Positions 33,024 to 41,581 of a stretch of 64,000 bases of DNA are shown here, piece after piece (the stretch's first letter is position 1; every line of letters begins with the position of its first letter). The DNA lies in NCBI RefSeq assembly GCF_035917275.1, contig NZ_CP108509.1:1302001-1366000 (forward strand). Direction: 5' to 3'. A program made the translations under genes and the position numbers. The DNA is from Streptomyces sp. NBC_01237. GTDB lineage: Bacteria; Actinomycetota; Actinomycetes; Streptomycetales; Streptomycetaceae. The notes under the pieces were generated by a model. It was not told the origin of the DNA and ran no database searches. It saw nothing but the letters and a program-made list of their open reading frames with translations.

Positions 33024-33278
33024 ATGAAGCCCGGCATCCACCCCGCCTACGGCCCCGTCGTCTTCTGCGACAAGGCCGCAGGCTTCGCCTTCCTGACCCG
33101 CTCCACCCTCACCGCCGAACGCACCGTCGTGTGGGAGGACGGCAACACGTACCCGGTCGTCGATGTGGAGATCTCCTCCGCGAGCCACCCCTTCTACACC
33201 GGCACCGCCCGCGTCCTGGACACCGCGGGCCGGGTGGAACGGTTCGAGCGCCGCTACGGCAACCGCGAGGGCCGGTGA
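33024..33278 (+). CDS. rpmE: 50S ribosomal protein L31, type B (zinc-independent)
   Basis: The 84-residue type B L31 reads [43 protein letters not shown] and [14 protein letters not shown]. The CxxC ribbon of type A is absent; one Cys remains. It replaces the zinc form under starvation and frees zinc. Its stop overlaps the next start by one base (TGATG). ATG 33024 follows GAAGGACATC. Confidence 0.93.
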   Translation: MKPGIHPAYGPVVFCDKAAGFAFLTRSTLTAERTVVWEDGNTYPVVDVEISSASHPFYTGTARVLDTAGRVERFERRYGNREGR

Positions 33279-34432
33279 TGGAGGACAACCGGAAGCTGCC
33301 CGTCGTCATCGTCTGCGGCCTGCATAGCGACGCCCGCCGCGAGGTGGTGGAGGGGCTGCTGGGGAAGGTCCCGCACAGCATCGCGCTGCACCACGACCTG
33401 ACCACGGCGGACCGGGGAACCGTGCACCGAACGGTCCGCGATTCCTCGGGCGAGCTGTCCAGCGGCGAGGCGCCTCTCGTGAACGACTGCGCCTGCTGCG
33501 CGCTGCGGGAGGATCTGATTCCGGAACTGCACCGGCTCGCGGCCGACGGGCTCACCCGGCTCGCCGTCCTCGATCTCTGGGACTCCGTCGAACCGAAGGC
33601 CACGGCCGAGGTCATCGCCGCCCATGGAGCGGGGTGGGCCGAGGTGAGGAGCGTGATCACCGCAGTCGATCCGGCCCTCGTGCTGCCCTGCCTCGCCAAC
33701 GGCGACGATCTGGCGGACGCCGGACTGGCCGCCGCGGCGACCGATCGGCGTACCGTCGGGGACACCTGGGCACGGCAGTTGGAGTACGCGTCCGTCGTCG
33801 CCCTCGTCGAGAGTGACGAAGCGGACGACGAGGACCGTGCGCTCATCGGGCAACTGCACCCCACGGCCCGGCAGGCGACGGCCGGATCGGACGCACTGAC
33901 GGAACTCGCGCTCTCCGGGTTCGACGTGGAGGCGGCGGGCGCCGCCCAGCACCCGGCATGTGCGCTCCTCCCCCAGGAGGCGGAGGAGTCCGGCGTCAGC
34001 ACCCTCGTCTGGCGCAGGCACCGCCCCTTCCACCCCGAGCGCCTGTACGAGGCGCTGGAGGACCTGTGCTGTGCGGCCGCCCGCAGCCGCGGCCGGTTCT
34101 GGCTCGCCGACCGGCCCGACACATTGCTCTCCTGGGACGCGGCCGGCGGCGCGCTCTGCGTCGAGAACACCGGCCCCTGGCTCGCTTCCCTGCCGGACGC
34201 CGCCTGGGACATGGTGCCGCCCTTCCGCCGGGCCGCCGCCGCGCTCGACTGGCACCCGGAGCACGGCGACTGCTGCCAGCACCTGGTCTTCGTCTCCCCC
34301 GGCCTCGACCGCGACGGCCTCACCGGGGTGCTGGATTCCTGCCTGCTCACCGACGAGGAGTACGCGGCCGGGCGCGAGGCGTGGAAGAGCCTGCCCCGCG
34401 CCTTCGATTCGCTCCTCGACCCGGTCCACTGA
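33278..34432 (+). CDS. COG0523/CobW-like protein with degenerate P-loop
   Basis: The 384-residue protein has the COG0523 order. The CxCC metal motif sits in [11 protein letters not shown] (Cys71, 73, 74); then [30 protein letters not shown] and a C-terminal CobW domain ([31 protein letters not shown]). The Walker A motif GxxxxGKS/T should be near residues 9-22 but reads [16 protein letters not shown], with no Lys or Gly-Lys-Ser/Thr. GTP binding is therefore doubtful. Family members act as zinc or cobalt chaperones or insertases in starvation. Position with zinc-independent ribosomal genes supports a zinc role. Coupled start TGATG at 33278. Confidence 0.85.
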   Translation: MEDNRKLPVVIVCGLHSDARREVVEGLLGKVPHSIALHHDLTTADRGTVHRTVRDSSGELSSGEAPLVNDCACCALREDLIPELHRLAADGLTRLAVLDLWDSVEPKATAEVIAAHGAGWAEVRSVITAVDPALVLPCLANGDDLADAGLAAAATDRRTVGDTWARQLEYASVVALVESDEADDEDRALIGQLHPTARQATAGSDALTELALSGFDVEAAGAAQHPACALLPQEAEESGVSTLVWRRHRPFHPERLYEALEDLCCAAARSRGRFWLADRPDTLLSWDAAGGALCVENTGPWLASLPDAAWDMVPPFRRAAAALDWHPEHGDCCQHLVFVSPGLDRDGLTGVLDSCLLTDEEYAAGREAWKSLPRAFDSLLDPVH

Positions 34433-34470
34433 CCGCCCCCGCTCCGCACCGCGCTCCCGAAGGGAAACCG

Positions 34471-34713
34471 ATGACACGCCGCCCCGCCCCCCACAGGCCC
34501 CTCAAGGCCCGTCCGAACCCGCTCGACGCCGCCGGAATCACGTACGTCGACTACAAGGACACCGATCTGCTGCGGAAGTTCGTCTCCGACCGGGGCAAGA
34601 TCCGCAGCCGCAGGGTGACCCGGATCAGCGCGCAGCAACAGCGCCGGGTCGCCGCCGCCATCAAGATCGCACGGGAGATGGCCCTGTTGCCCTATTCCAG
34701 TTCACCCAAGTGA
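34471..34713 (+). CDS. rpsR: 30S ribosomal protein S18, zinc-independent paralogue
   Basis: The 80-residue S18 reads [40 protein letters not shown] and [20 protein letters not shown], full length for the family. The N-terminal Cys residues of the zinc form are missing. ATG 34471 follows GAAGGG 10 bases upstream. It is last in the rightward run and would be co-expressed with rpmG and rpmE. Confidence 0.93.
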   Translation: MTRRPAPHRPLKARPNPLDAAGITYVDYKDTDLLRKFVSDRGKIRSRRVTRISAQQQRRVAAAIKIAREMALLPYSSSPK

Positions 34714-34877
34714 GCCCGGCCGGGGCCCGCCTCCACGGTTCCGTGCGAGGCGGGCCCGCCGCCCGGCCGGGGTCCGATGCCCGCCGGGCGCCGCGGGGCC
34801 GGCCGAGCGCGTGTCACGAGCCGTAGCGGACGCTCCCACGGGCATGCCCACAGGGGCGGCGATAGACTCGTAGATAT

Positions 34878-34907
34878 GCCGAAAGGAACACCTATGCACC
34901 TTTCGGC
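34878..34907. promoter_or_regulatory. Inverted repeat upstream of the His-rich gene
   Basis: GCCGAAAGG and CCTTTCGGC flank 12 bases. The dyad lies 48 bases before the start at 34955. It differs from the Zur-like sites, so it may be another operator or a leader hairpin. Confidence 0.4.
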
Positions 34908-34954
34908 CGACGCGAGTACATCCCCGAGTCCTTGACCCGCGAGGAGCAACGCAG

Positions 34955-35257
34955 ATGTCCGCCACGACAGCACACCGCCCCCACGCAGCCCACCCTCATC
35001 AGCACGCCCCGGGATGCGGACACGTCGCGGTGCCTCACGAGGACCACGTCGATTACGCGCACGACAACCACCTGCACCGTGCGCACGGTGACCATGTGGA
35101 CGAATGCGTGAAGACGGAGCACTCGGTGCACGACGGGCACGACCACCGGCACGGCCCGGCCTGCGGCCATGTCGCCGTTCCGCACGACGATCATGTGGAC
35201 TACATCCACGAGGGCCACCGGCACGCCGAGCACGACGGCCACTGGGACGACCACTGA
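34955..35257 (+). CDS. His-rich, probably zinc-binding protein
   Basis: The 100-residue protein is about one-quarter His and has an internal duplication: CGHVAVPHEDHVDYAHDNH (first half) and CGHVAVPHDDHVDYIHEGH (second half). The repeated Cys-x-His...His-x-x-His layout should bind several metal ions. No signal peptide, so it is cytoplasmic. ATG 34955 follows GAGGAG. Such proteins can buffer or deliver zinc. Its place between zinc-independent ribosomal genes and the putative Zur-controlled operon supports that. No enzyme motif is present. Confidence 0.72.
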   Translation: MSATTAHRPHAAHPHQHAPGCGHVAVPHEDHVDYAHDNHLHRAHGDHVDECVKTEHSVHDGHDHRHGPACGHVAVPHDDHVDYIHEGHRHAEHDGHWDDH

Positions 35258-35328
35258 CTCAGGCCGCTCGCCCCGGTTTTCGCGTAACGGACAGGCATAC
35301 AGCCCCCGCAGCCTGGACATCATCGATA

Positions 35329-35343
35329 TGACAATCATTTCGA
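35329..35343 (+). promoter_or_regulatory. Zur-box-like site before the PLP operon
   Basis: TGACAATCATTTCGA matches the palindrome TGAAAATCATTTTCA at 12 of 15 bases, with an exact AATCATT core. It lies 62 bases before the first gene of the operon (35405). This would place the operon under zinc control. Confidence 0.6.
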
Positions 35344-35404
35344 TGAATCCCCCGACCGTCCGAGGCAGCGCCAACCGGTCACGCGGTCCGCCCAGTTGCC
35401 TCCC

Positions 35405-36925
35405 ATGCCCGTGGGAAGGCGCGTGCCGTCGTTGGCTTCTCCCCTGTACTTGGAACCAAGGCTCGAACCACGGCCGAAGTCGCTACTGGCCTCGGCCCCC
35501 CTCCTCCACAGCCTCGTGGACGGTCTGGGGTCGCCCCTGAACGTGGTGCTTCCGGACCAGGTCGCCGAGAACGTCTCCCGGTTCCGGTCGCTGTACCGGC
35601 GCCACCGCCTGGGCGGGGACATCTCCTTCGCCCACAAGGCCAACCGGTCCAGTGCGCTCGTCCGCAGGCTCGCCGCCACCGGGGCCGCCATGGACGTCGC
35701 GTCGCTGCACGAGTTGCAGCACGCCATGGCCTGCGGCTTCACGGCTGACCGCATCGGCGCGACGGGCCCGAAGGAACCGGAGTTCCTCTGGCTGGCCGCC
35801 CGTAGCGGAGTGACGGTCAACGTCGAGGGCCGAACCGAACTCGAAGCCCTGGCGGGCCTGGTGCGCGGCCATGGGCTGGCGCGGGCGAAGGTCCTCCTGC
35901 GGCTGTCGGACTTCGCCGCCCAGGGGGTGAAGGTACTCAGCCGCCGCAGCCGTTTCGGCTCCCCGGCCGGTGAGCTGTCCGGCCTGCTGGACGCGGCGGA
36001 GCGGCATCGCGACGCGGTGGAGATCATCGGCGTCGCGTTCCACCTCGACACCACCAGCCTCGACGAGAAGGCGGTGGCCGTGGAGGGCTGCGTACGGGCC
36101 ATGGACGAGTGCCGGGCCAGAGGGATGCAGCCGCGCGTGCTCGACATCGGAGGGGGCTTCGGCGTCAACTACCTCGCGCACAAGGCGCAGTGGGAGGAGT
36201 ACACCACTCAGCTCACCCTGGCGGCGCTGGGCCGGCGCGAGGCGCTGACGTGGCGCGATCACCGTTATGGGCTGAGCAGCGAGGCGGGCACCCTCCGCGG
36301 CTCCCTGGAGCTCTACCCCTCCCACCGCCCGGTCGCCGGTGTCGACTACCTCGACGAACTCCTGCGGCACCCCGCGCCTTCGCTCGGCAGACCCCTGGCC
36401 ACCCTGTTGCTGGAGAACCTCTACGACCTGTGCGTCGAGCCGGGGCGCGCGCTCGTGGACCAGTGCGGGCTGACCCTGGCGCGCGTGCTGGAGGTGCGCG
36501 GCGATCCGGACGGAGTGCGTGGGACTCCGGACGGCTCGTACACGGTGCGGCTCGCCATGAACGCCGACGACTGCGCCCTGGAGGAGCACGGGATTCTCAT
36601 GGACCCCGTGCTCCTCGACCGCGGCGGGTCGAGCCGGCCGGCGGGCGGATCGGATTCCGTCGGGGTGTATCTCCACGGAAATCTGTGTCTCGAATCCGAT
36701 CTGATCACGCGCAGGAGGGTGTTCCTTCCCCGCCGACCGGTCGCGGGCGACCTCCTCGCCTTCGCCAATACCGCCGGCTACTGCATGGATTTCCGCGCCC
36801 AGAACGCCCAGCGGCGACCGTCCGCCCGCAAGGTGGCGCTCTACCGAGATACCGACGGCTGGCAGTGGAGTCTCGACGACCAGTACTGGCCCATACATTC
36901 CCCGGGGGACGCCCATGAGATATGA
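35405..36925 (+). CDS. Y4yA-like PLP enzyme (type III fold decarboxylase family)
   Basis: The 506-residue protein resembles the Y4yA group of diaminopimelate/ornithine decarboxylase-like enzymes. The PLP Lys78 lies in FAHKANRS; the barrel holds AMDVASLHELQHAM and IGATGPKEPEFLWLA; RVLDIGGGFGVNY and EPGRALVDQCG bind phosphate; the C-terminal domain has LCLESDLITRRRVF, a Cys-x-x-x-Asp site as in such decarboxylases. Known relatives act on amino acids in siderophore or polyamine routes. ATG 35405 is preferred over TTG 35396. Its end overlaps the next gene by 11 bases. Substrate unknown. Confidence 0.82.
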   Translation: MPVGRRVPSLASPLYLEPRLEPRPKSLLASAPLLHSLVDGLGSPLNVVLPDQVAENVSRFRSLYRRHRLGGDISFAHKANRSSALVRRLAATGAAMDVASLHELQHAMACGFTADRIGATGPKEPEFLWLAARSGVTVNVEGRTELEALAGLVRGHGLARAKVLLRLSDFAAQGVKVLSRRSRFGSPAGELSGLLDAAERHRDAVEIIGVAFHLDTTSLDEKAVAVEGCVRAMDECRARGMQPRVLDIGGGFGVNYLAHKAQWEEYTTQLTLAALGRREALTWRDHRYGLSSEAGTLRGSLELYPSHRPVAGVDYLDELLRHPAPSLGRPLATLLLENLYDLCVEPGRALVDQCGLTLARVLEVRGDPDGVRGTPDGSYTVRLAMNADDCALEEHGILMDPVLLDRGGSSRPAGGSDSVGVYLHGNLCLESDLITRRRVFLPRRPVAGDLLAFANTAGYCMDFRAQNAQRRPSARKVALYRDTDGWQWSLDDQYWPIHSPGDAHEI

Positions 36926-38234
36926 CAGCATCATCGACACGGTGGGCGACACCCCGTTGGTACGCATCGACTCACGCGTGCACGGGCTCCAGAACATCGA
37001 CCTCTTCGCGAAACTCGAATTCTGCAATCCCTTCGGATCGCTCAAGGACCGGGCCGCCTGGAACATGGTACGGCCCGGCCTGTCATCGGCGGTCGAGCAC
37101 GGCAGCCAGATCGTGGAGCTGTCGAGCGGAAATACGGCCAAGGCCCTCGCAGTGATAGCGGGCATGCACGGCATAGGCTTCAAGAGCGTGACCAACCGGA
37201 TGAAGATCCCGGAGATCAAGGAATTACTTCTCCTCCTGGGAGCGGAGATAGAGGAACTGCCGGGTCAGAGTGAATGCCTTGACCCGACGAACACCGAGGA
37301 TCCGCTGACGCTCTTCCATCGGAGCCTGTCCGACCCGAGCAGTTCGTACGTACACACGGACCAGTACTACAACAGCCTCAACTCCGAGGCACACGAGACC
37401 GGGACCGGCCCCGAGATCATCGCCGATCTCGACAACCGGGCGCCGGACTGGTTCATCTCCGGCGTCGGCACCGCCGGATCGTCGACCGGGGTCGCACGCG
37501 CCCTGCGCAACCAGGACCCCAAGGTGCGGGTGGTCGGCCTGGTCGCGGACAAGTCCGACTTCATTCCCGGCATCCGGAATATCGACGAGGTCCAGGAGGT
37601 GGGGATATTCGACCCCCAGACCTATGACACCATCGAGTCCGTCACGTCCGACGAGGCGATCGACGGGATGGTCACCCTTCTTCGCAGGTGCGGAATACTG
37701 GCGGGACCGACCGGTGGAGCAGCCTATTTCGGGACCGTTCGCCATCTGCTGGAAATAGACTCGCAGCTGACCGGACGGAAAACAGCCGTATTCATTGTCT
37801 GCGACCGCGTGGAGAGTTATCTCAGTTACATCAGGAAGCGTCGTCCCGAACTGATCGGACAACGACCGAAAGTCCACTCCATCGCTTCGCTCTCGGATGC
37901 CGATATGGCACATGCCTGCGCGATCGGCATCACGGAGGCTCAGGAGTGGATACAGCGGGCCGCGCCGACCGTGGTCGACATGCGCAGCCCCTTCGCCTAC
38001 GCCGCGCTCCATATCGCCGGATCGATCAATATCGTTGACGAGCTCTTCGAGGATCTCGTCCGGGGTGGGCTGCCGTTCAGCAAGAGACAACCCGTGCTCC
38101 TGGCCTGTCCCGTCGGCGAGAAGTCCCTCAAGTACGCGGCTCTCCTGACCCGTATGGGGCACCCCGATGTCCGCAGCCTGGCCGGGGGGATCATCGCCTG
38201 GCGCGATGCGGGCGCCCCGCTGATACGGGAGTGA
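36915..38234 (+). CDS. Cysteine synthase-like enzyme fused to rhodanese
   Basis: The 439-residue protein joins two domains. Residues 1-310 are a type II PLP enzyme: GDTPLVRI, PFGSLKDRAAW with Lys44, ELSSGNTAKALAVIAG, and the phosphate loop SGVGTAGSSTG, as in cysteine synthase, SbnA and CBS-like enzymes. Residues about 335-439 are a rhodanese: VVDMRSPFAYAALHIAGSIN and the catalytic loop CPVGEKS with Cys398. The fusion suggests that a sulfur atom carried as persulfide on Cys398 is handed to the PLP site, or that a thiol product is processed. The start overlaps the preceding gene; the following gene begins within six bases. Confidence 0.85.
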   Translation: MRYDSIIDTVGDTPLVRIDSRVHGLQNIDLFAKLEFCNPFGSLKDRAAWNMVRPGLSSAVEHGSQIVELSSGNTAKALAVIAGMHGIGFKSVTNRMKIPEIKELLLLLGAEIEELPGQSECLDPTNTEDPLTLFHRSLSDPSSSYVHTDQYYNSLNSEAHETGTGPEIIADLDNRAPDWFISGVGTAGSSTGVARALRNQDPKVRVVGLVADKSDFIPGIRNIDEVQEVGIFDPQTYDTIESVTSDEAIDGMVTLLRRCGILAGPTGGAAYFGTVRHLLEIDSQLTGRKTAVFIVCDRVESYLSYIRKRRPELIGQRPKVHSIASLSDADMAHACAIGITEAQEWIQRAAPTVVDMRSPFAYAALHIAGSINIVDELFEDLVRGGLPFSKRQPVLLACPVGEKSLKYAALLTRMGHPDVRSLAGGIIAWRDAGAPLIRE

Positions 38235-38239
38235 TTTTC

Positions 38240-39454
38240 GTGACTCAGCACGGACGGGCTTCCTCCTGGGAGGATCTGAGCACATGGCAGGGAATGATCC
38301 GTGCCCAGTTCCCGATCATCACCTCACACCCGGAGCTGGCCTATCTGGACAGCGCCGCGACAGCGCAGAAACCGCAGCCGGTCCTGGACGCCGTCCACCA
38401 CTACCTCACGACGTCCAACGCGAATGCGGGACGCGGTACCTACCCCTGGGCCAACAGCACCACGGCGCTGATCGAGCGAGTACGGGAACGCGTCAAGGCG
38501 TTCCTCGACGATCCGGACCCCGCCCGCTCCCAGGTGCACTTCGTCAGCGGGACGACCGAGGGATTGCGGACGGTGGCACTCGACTGGCTGGTCGACGAAC
38601 TGGCCGACGGTGACGAGATCATCGTTCCGTTCGCGGATCACGAGGCCAACGTCTCACCCTGGCTGGAGGCCAGGGATGTCCTGGCCCGGCGGAACATCCG
38701 GGTCGGCGTCCGGGAGATGCCCTACCAGGAGTCCTCGGGCGACTACGACATCAGCGCGCTGGCCGGACTGCTGACCCCTCGTACCCGCTTCGTCGCGGCC
38801 ACGCATGTGCACCATGTCTACGGCGGCGACATGAACGTGGGCCGGATACGTGAAGCAGTGGGCCCGGATGTGCCCATCGCCCTGGACGCGGCTCAGAGCG
38901 TGGGCCATCTGCCGGTCTCGCTGCGGGAGTTGGATGTCGACTTCGCCGTCTTCTCGGGTCACAAGGCGTTGGCCCTGCCCGGGTCGGGAGCGGTCTGGTC
39001 CCGCGGCCTGCGTGGCGCGGAGTTCGCCCCGCGCGGCTGGCAGGGCACCCCCAACACCGTCGGCATCGCCAGCCTCGGAGCAGCCCTCGACTGGCTCGAC
39101 GGCGCCGGGCCGGAGCGTATCGAACAGTGGACCGTCGGCCTGGCGGCCCGCCTCACCGCGGGGCTACGCGAGTTGCCCCCGTATGAGGTGGTGGGGTGTC
39201 AGCTGAGTCTGGCGGAGCGGTCCGCGGTGCAGCAGCGCCACGGGATCGTGACGTTCCGCCACTCCGACATCGAGTCGGTGGACCTGGGCTTCATCCTGTT
39301 CAGCCACGGCTTCATGGTCCGGGCCGACGGACTGTGTCAGGGGCGTGCCGGAGAGGGGCGCAGTTCGGTCCGGGTCAGCCTGCACGCGTACAACACCCGG
39401 GAGGAGGTCGACCGTCTGCTGGAAGTGCTGACTTCGCTGGCGCCGCAATCATGA
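38240..39454 (+). CDS. Class V aminotransferase, cysteine desulfurase-like (SufS type)
   Basis: The 404-residue protein follows SufS/CsdA: DSAATAQKPQPVLDA, VHFVSGTTEGLRTVAL, DHEANVSPW, ALDAAQSVGHLPVSL, and PLP Lys242 in FSGHKALALPG. Cys366 in DGLCQGRAGE occupies the place of the catalytic Cys of SufS. It probably removes sulfur from cysteine or a related amino acid and could load the rhodanese of the previous gene. GTG 38240 lies 9 bases after CGGGAG; GTG 38231 overlapping the previous stop is the alternative. Isolated from suf genes, so a dedicated sulfur supply is likely. Confidence 0.85.
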   Translation: MTQHGRASSWEDLSTWQGMIRAQFPIITSHPELAYLDSAATAQKPQPVLDAVHHYLTTSNANAGRGTYPWANSTTALIERVRERVKAFLDDPDPARSQVHFVSGTTEGLRTVALDWLVDELADGDEIIVPFADHEANVSPWLEARDVLARRNIRVGVREMPYQESSGDYDISALAGLLTPRTRFVAATHVHHVYGGDMNVGRIREAVGPDVPIALDAAQSVGHLPVSLRELDVDFAVFSGHKALALPGSGAVWSRGLRGAEFAPRGWQGTPNTVGIASLGAALDWLDGAGPERIEQWTVGLAARLTAGLRELPPYEVVGCQLSLAERSAVQQRHGIVTFRHSDIESVDLGFILFSHGFMVRADGLCQGRAGEGRSSVRVSLHAYNTREEVDRLLEVLTSLAPQS

Positions 39455-39466
39455 AAACCGTTTTCA
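39452..39466 (+). promoter_or_regulatory. Perfect 7-1-7 Zur-like palindrome
   Basis: TGAAAAC-C-GTTTTCA is an exact inverted repeat of 15 bases. It overlaps the stop of the desulfurase-like gene and lies 57 bases before ATG 39523 of the methyltransferase. Length, symmetry and AT-rich arms are those of Fur-family (Zur) sites. It suggests separate zinc control of the methyltransferase. Confidence 0.65.
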
Positions 39467-39522
39467 CCTGTAGATTCGGAGTCTCGGCAAGAGAACCGGA
39501 AGAGCAGGGGTGGTACCGCACG

Positions 39523-40278
39523 ATGAGCGTCAGCATGCCGACGGCCGAACGGTGGGTGGACCGCTGGGAACAGCAGCAGCAGCGGTACGCGATCGGCCGG
39601 GAAGAGCGATTCACCGTGGTCGCCGACGTGGTCGAGCACGTGACAGCCGGCCATGAACGGCCCCGGGTCCTCGACTTGGGCTGCGGTCCGGGCTCCCTGG
39701 CCGCGCGGCTCGTCGGGCGCCTGCCGACGGCCCGGATCGTCGCCGTCGACATGGACCCCCTGCTGCTGGCGCTGGGGCGCGCCCGCCATCCGAACGCGGC
39801 GCGCTATGTGGAGGCGGTCATCGGCGAGGACGGCTGGATCGACACGCTGGCACTGCGGGGACCGGTGGACGCGATCGTCTCCACCACGGCACTCCACTAC
39901 CTCCCCGAACATGTGCTGCGCCGCACCTACGCCGAGCTCACCGCGCTCCTTCGGCCCGGCGGCGTACTGATCAACGCGGATCACCTCTCCCAGGAGGGGG
40001 CGAGCGTCGCCGAGATCGCCGAGTTCGTCGGAATCCGCCGGGCCGAGCGGCAGCGAGCGTTCGACCACGAGGACTGGGAGGCGTGGTGGGCGGCGATCGA
40101 GCACGAACCCGAACTGGCGGAACTGTGCGCGCGAAGGCGCCGAAGCGGCAGCGAGCACTCCGGCTGCTCCGTCACCGTGGCCCGCCATGTCGAACTGTTG
40201 AAGGAGGCCGGTTTCACCAACGCCGGCCCGGTCTGGCAGGTGGGCAACAGCTACGTACTCGTAGCCGTACGGCGGTGA
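39523..40278 (+). CDS. Class I SAM-dependent methyltransferase
   Basis: The 251-residue protein has motif I RVLDLGCGPGSLAARL, the acidic loop RIVAVDMDPLLLAL, and the post-I segment DAIVSTTALHYLPEHVLRRT, FGRPGGVLINAD-type (here LLRPGGVLINADHL). It transfers methyl groups to a small molecule or protein. ATG 39523 is preferred because the upstream ATG 39451 falls in the palindrome 39452-39466 and the added 24 residues look uncharacteristic. It follows the PLP operon directly and has a putative operator of its own. The methylated substrate may be the operon's product. Confidence 0.85.
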   Translation: MSVSMPTAERWVDRWEQQQQRYAIGREERFTVVADVVEHVTAGHERPRVLDLGCGPGSLAARLVGRLPTARIVAVDMDPLLLALGRARHPNAARYVEAVIGEDGWIDTLALRGPVDAIVSTTALHYLPEHVLRRTYAELTALLRPGGVLINADHLSQEGASVAEIAEFVGIRRAERQRAFDHEDWEAWWAAIEHEPELAELCARRRRSGSEHSGCSVTVARHVELLKEAGFTNAGPVWQVGNSYVLVAVRR

Positions 40279-40318
40279 CGGTCAGGACCGCCCCCAGGGA
40301 GTGATCTGCCTCACACAC

Positions 40319-40345
40319 TGTCACAAGGGGCGAACACGCGGTGTC
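40319..40345 (+). promoter_or_regulatory. ECF41-type promoter before the FAD dehydrogenase
   Basis: TGTCACA at 40319-40325, a 16-base spacer, then TGTC at 40342-40345 resemble the known ECF41 promoter TGTCACA-N16/17-CGTC. It lies 34 bases before the oxidoreductase start (40379). A second TGTCACA (41624-41630) precedes the sigma-factor gene, with no clear -10 element. Confidence 0.6.
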
Positions 40346-40378
40346 TTGGGGCCGAACGCCTCGAACGAAGGAGACACC

Positions 40379-41581
40379 ATGACGGAGAAGACCGATGTGG
40401 TCGTGATCGGCGGCGGATACGCCGGTGTCATGACGGCCAATCGTCTGACGCGGCGCGACGACGTGACCGTGACGCTGATCAATCCGCGCCCGATGTTCGT
40501 CGAGCGGATCCGACTGCACCAAGTGGTGGGCGGGACCCACGACGCGGTCGTCGACTACCGGGAGGTCCTGGCCACGGGCGTCCGGCTGGTCGTCGGCACC
40601 GTGACCCGGATCGACGCGGCCGGGCGCGGCGTGACGCTGGCCACCGGTGGCACGGTCGGCTACGACTATCTGGTGTACGCGGTGGGCAGTGGCAGCGCAG
40701 ACCCGCGGGTGCCCGGAGCGGCCGAGTTCACCCACCCGCTCGCCGGCCTGGAAGAGGCGCTGCGGCTGCGGTCGGTCCTCGAAACCGCGTCGGCGACCGC
40801 CGCGGTGACGGTGGTCGGAGGGGGTCCGACCGGCATCGAGACCGCCGCCGAGCTGGCGGAGGCGGGCCGTACCGTGACGCTGGTCTGCGGCGACGTGCTC
40901 GGCCCGTACCTGCACCCCCGGGGCCGACGCTCGGTTGCCGGACGGCTGGCCGCGCTCGGTGTGACCGTGCTGGAAGGATCCGACGCGAAGGTGACGGCGG
41001 TGACGCGTGATGCCGTGCGGCTCAGTGGCGGCCGCGAGCTGCCGAGCGAGGTGACCCTGTGGACCGCCGGATTCGGGGTGCCGGACCTGGCCGCCCGCAG
41101 CGGTCTGAGCACCGATGCCTCGGGCCGCCTGCTGACGGACGAGACGTTGACGAGCGTGGACGACGCGCGCATCGTCGCGGCCGGGGATTCGGCGGCCCCC
41201 TCGGACCTGCCGTTCCGGATGAGCTGCCAGGCTGCGGGGCCGCTGGGCGCGCACGCCGCCGACACGGTGCTCAGCCGGATCGCGGACGAGCGACCCGCGC
41301 CCATCGAGCTGGGGTTCGCCGGACAGTGCATCAGCCTGGGCCGTCGCGTCGGCATCTTCCAGCTCGCCCACAGGAACGACACGGCGATGCGGTTCCATCT
41401 CGGCGGACGCCCCGGCGCGAAGCTCAAGGAGTTCATCTGCCGGGGCACGGTCAAGCAGCTGGCCGACGAGGCGCGCAAGCCCGGTTCGCTCAGCTGGTCG
41501 TGGGCCAAGGACAACACCCGCCGACACGCACTGGAGGCCAGGCGAGGCGAGGTCCGGGCCGCCGCCGAACCGGCGGCCTGA
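40379..41581 (+). CDS. NAD(P)/FAD-dependent oxidoreductase (NDH-2-like)
   Basis: The 400-residue protein has FAD loop VVVIGGGYAGVMTANRL (residues 7-23), NAD loop VTVVGGGPTGIETAAELA (about 148-165), and FAD-closing ARIVAAGDSAAPSDLPF, as in NADH dehydrogenase II and related disulfide-free enzymes. No redox Cys pair. It lacks a membrane anchor. ATG 40379 follows AAGGAG. The gene is preceded by an ECF41-like promoter and followed by an ECF41 sigma gene, whose known regulon partners are such oxidoreductases. Electron acceptor is unknown. Confidence 0.85.
   Translation: MTEKTDVVVIGGGYAGVMTANRLTRRDDVTVTLINPRPMFVERIRLHQVVGGTHDAVVDYREVLATGVRLVVGTVTRIDAAGRGVTLATGGTVGYDYLVYAVGSGSADPRVPGAAEFTHPLAGLEEALRLRSVLETASATAAVTVVGGGPTGIETAAELAEAGRTVTLVCGDVLGPYLHPRGRRSVAGRLAALGVTVLEGSDAKVTAVTRDAVRLSGGRELPSEVTLWTAGFGVPDLAARSGLSTDASGRLLTDETLTSVDDARIVAAGDSAAPSDLPFRMSCQAAGPLGAHAADTVLSRIADERPAPIELGFAGQCISLGRRVGIFQLAHRNDTAMRFHLGGRPGAKLKEFICRGTVKQLADEARKPGSLSWSWAKDNTRRHALEARRGEVRAAAEPAA

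Noticed and set aside
35483..37219. 578-codon minus frame opposite the Y4yA-like gene
   Set aside because: Composition of a shadow frame, with the sense strand holding PLP motifs in order.
39451..39522. ATG 39451 as methyltransferase start
   Set aside because: It lies at the edge of the palindrome 39452-39466, lacks a Shine-Dalgarno sequence and adds 24 residues without likeness to methyltransferases.
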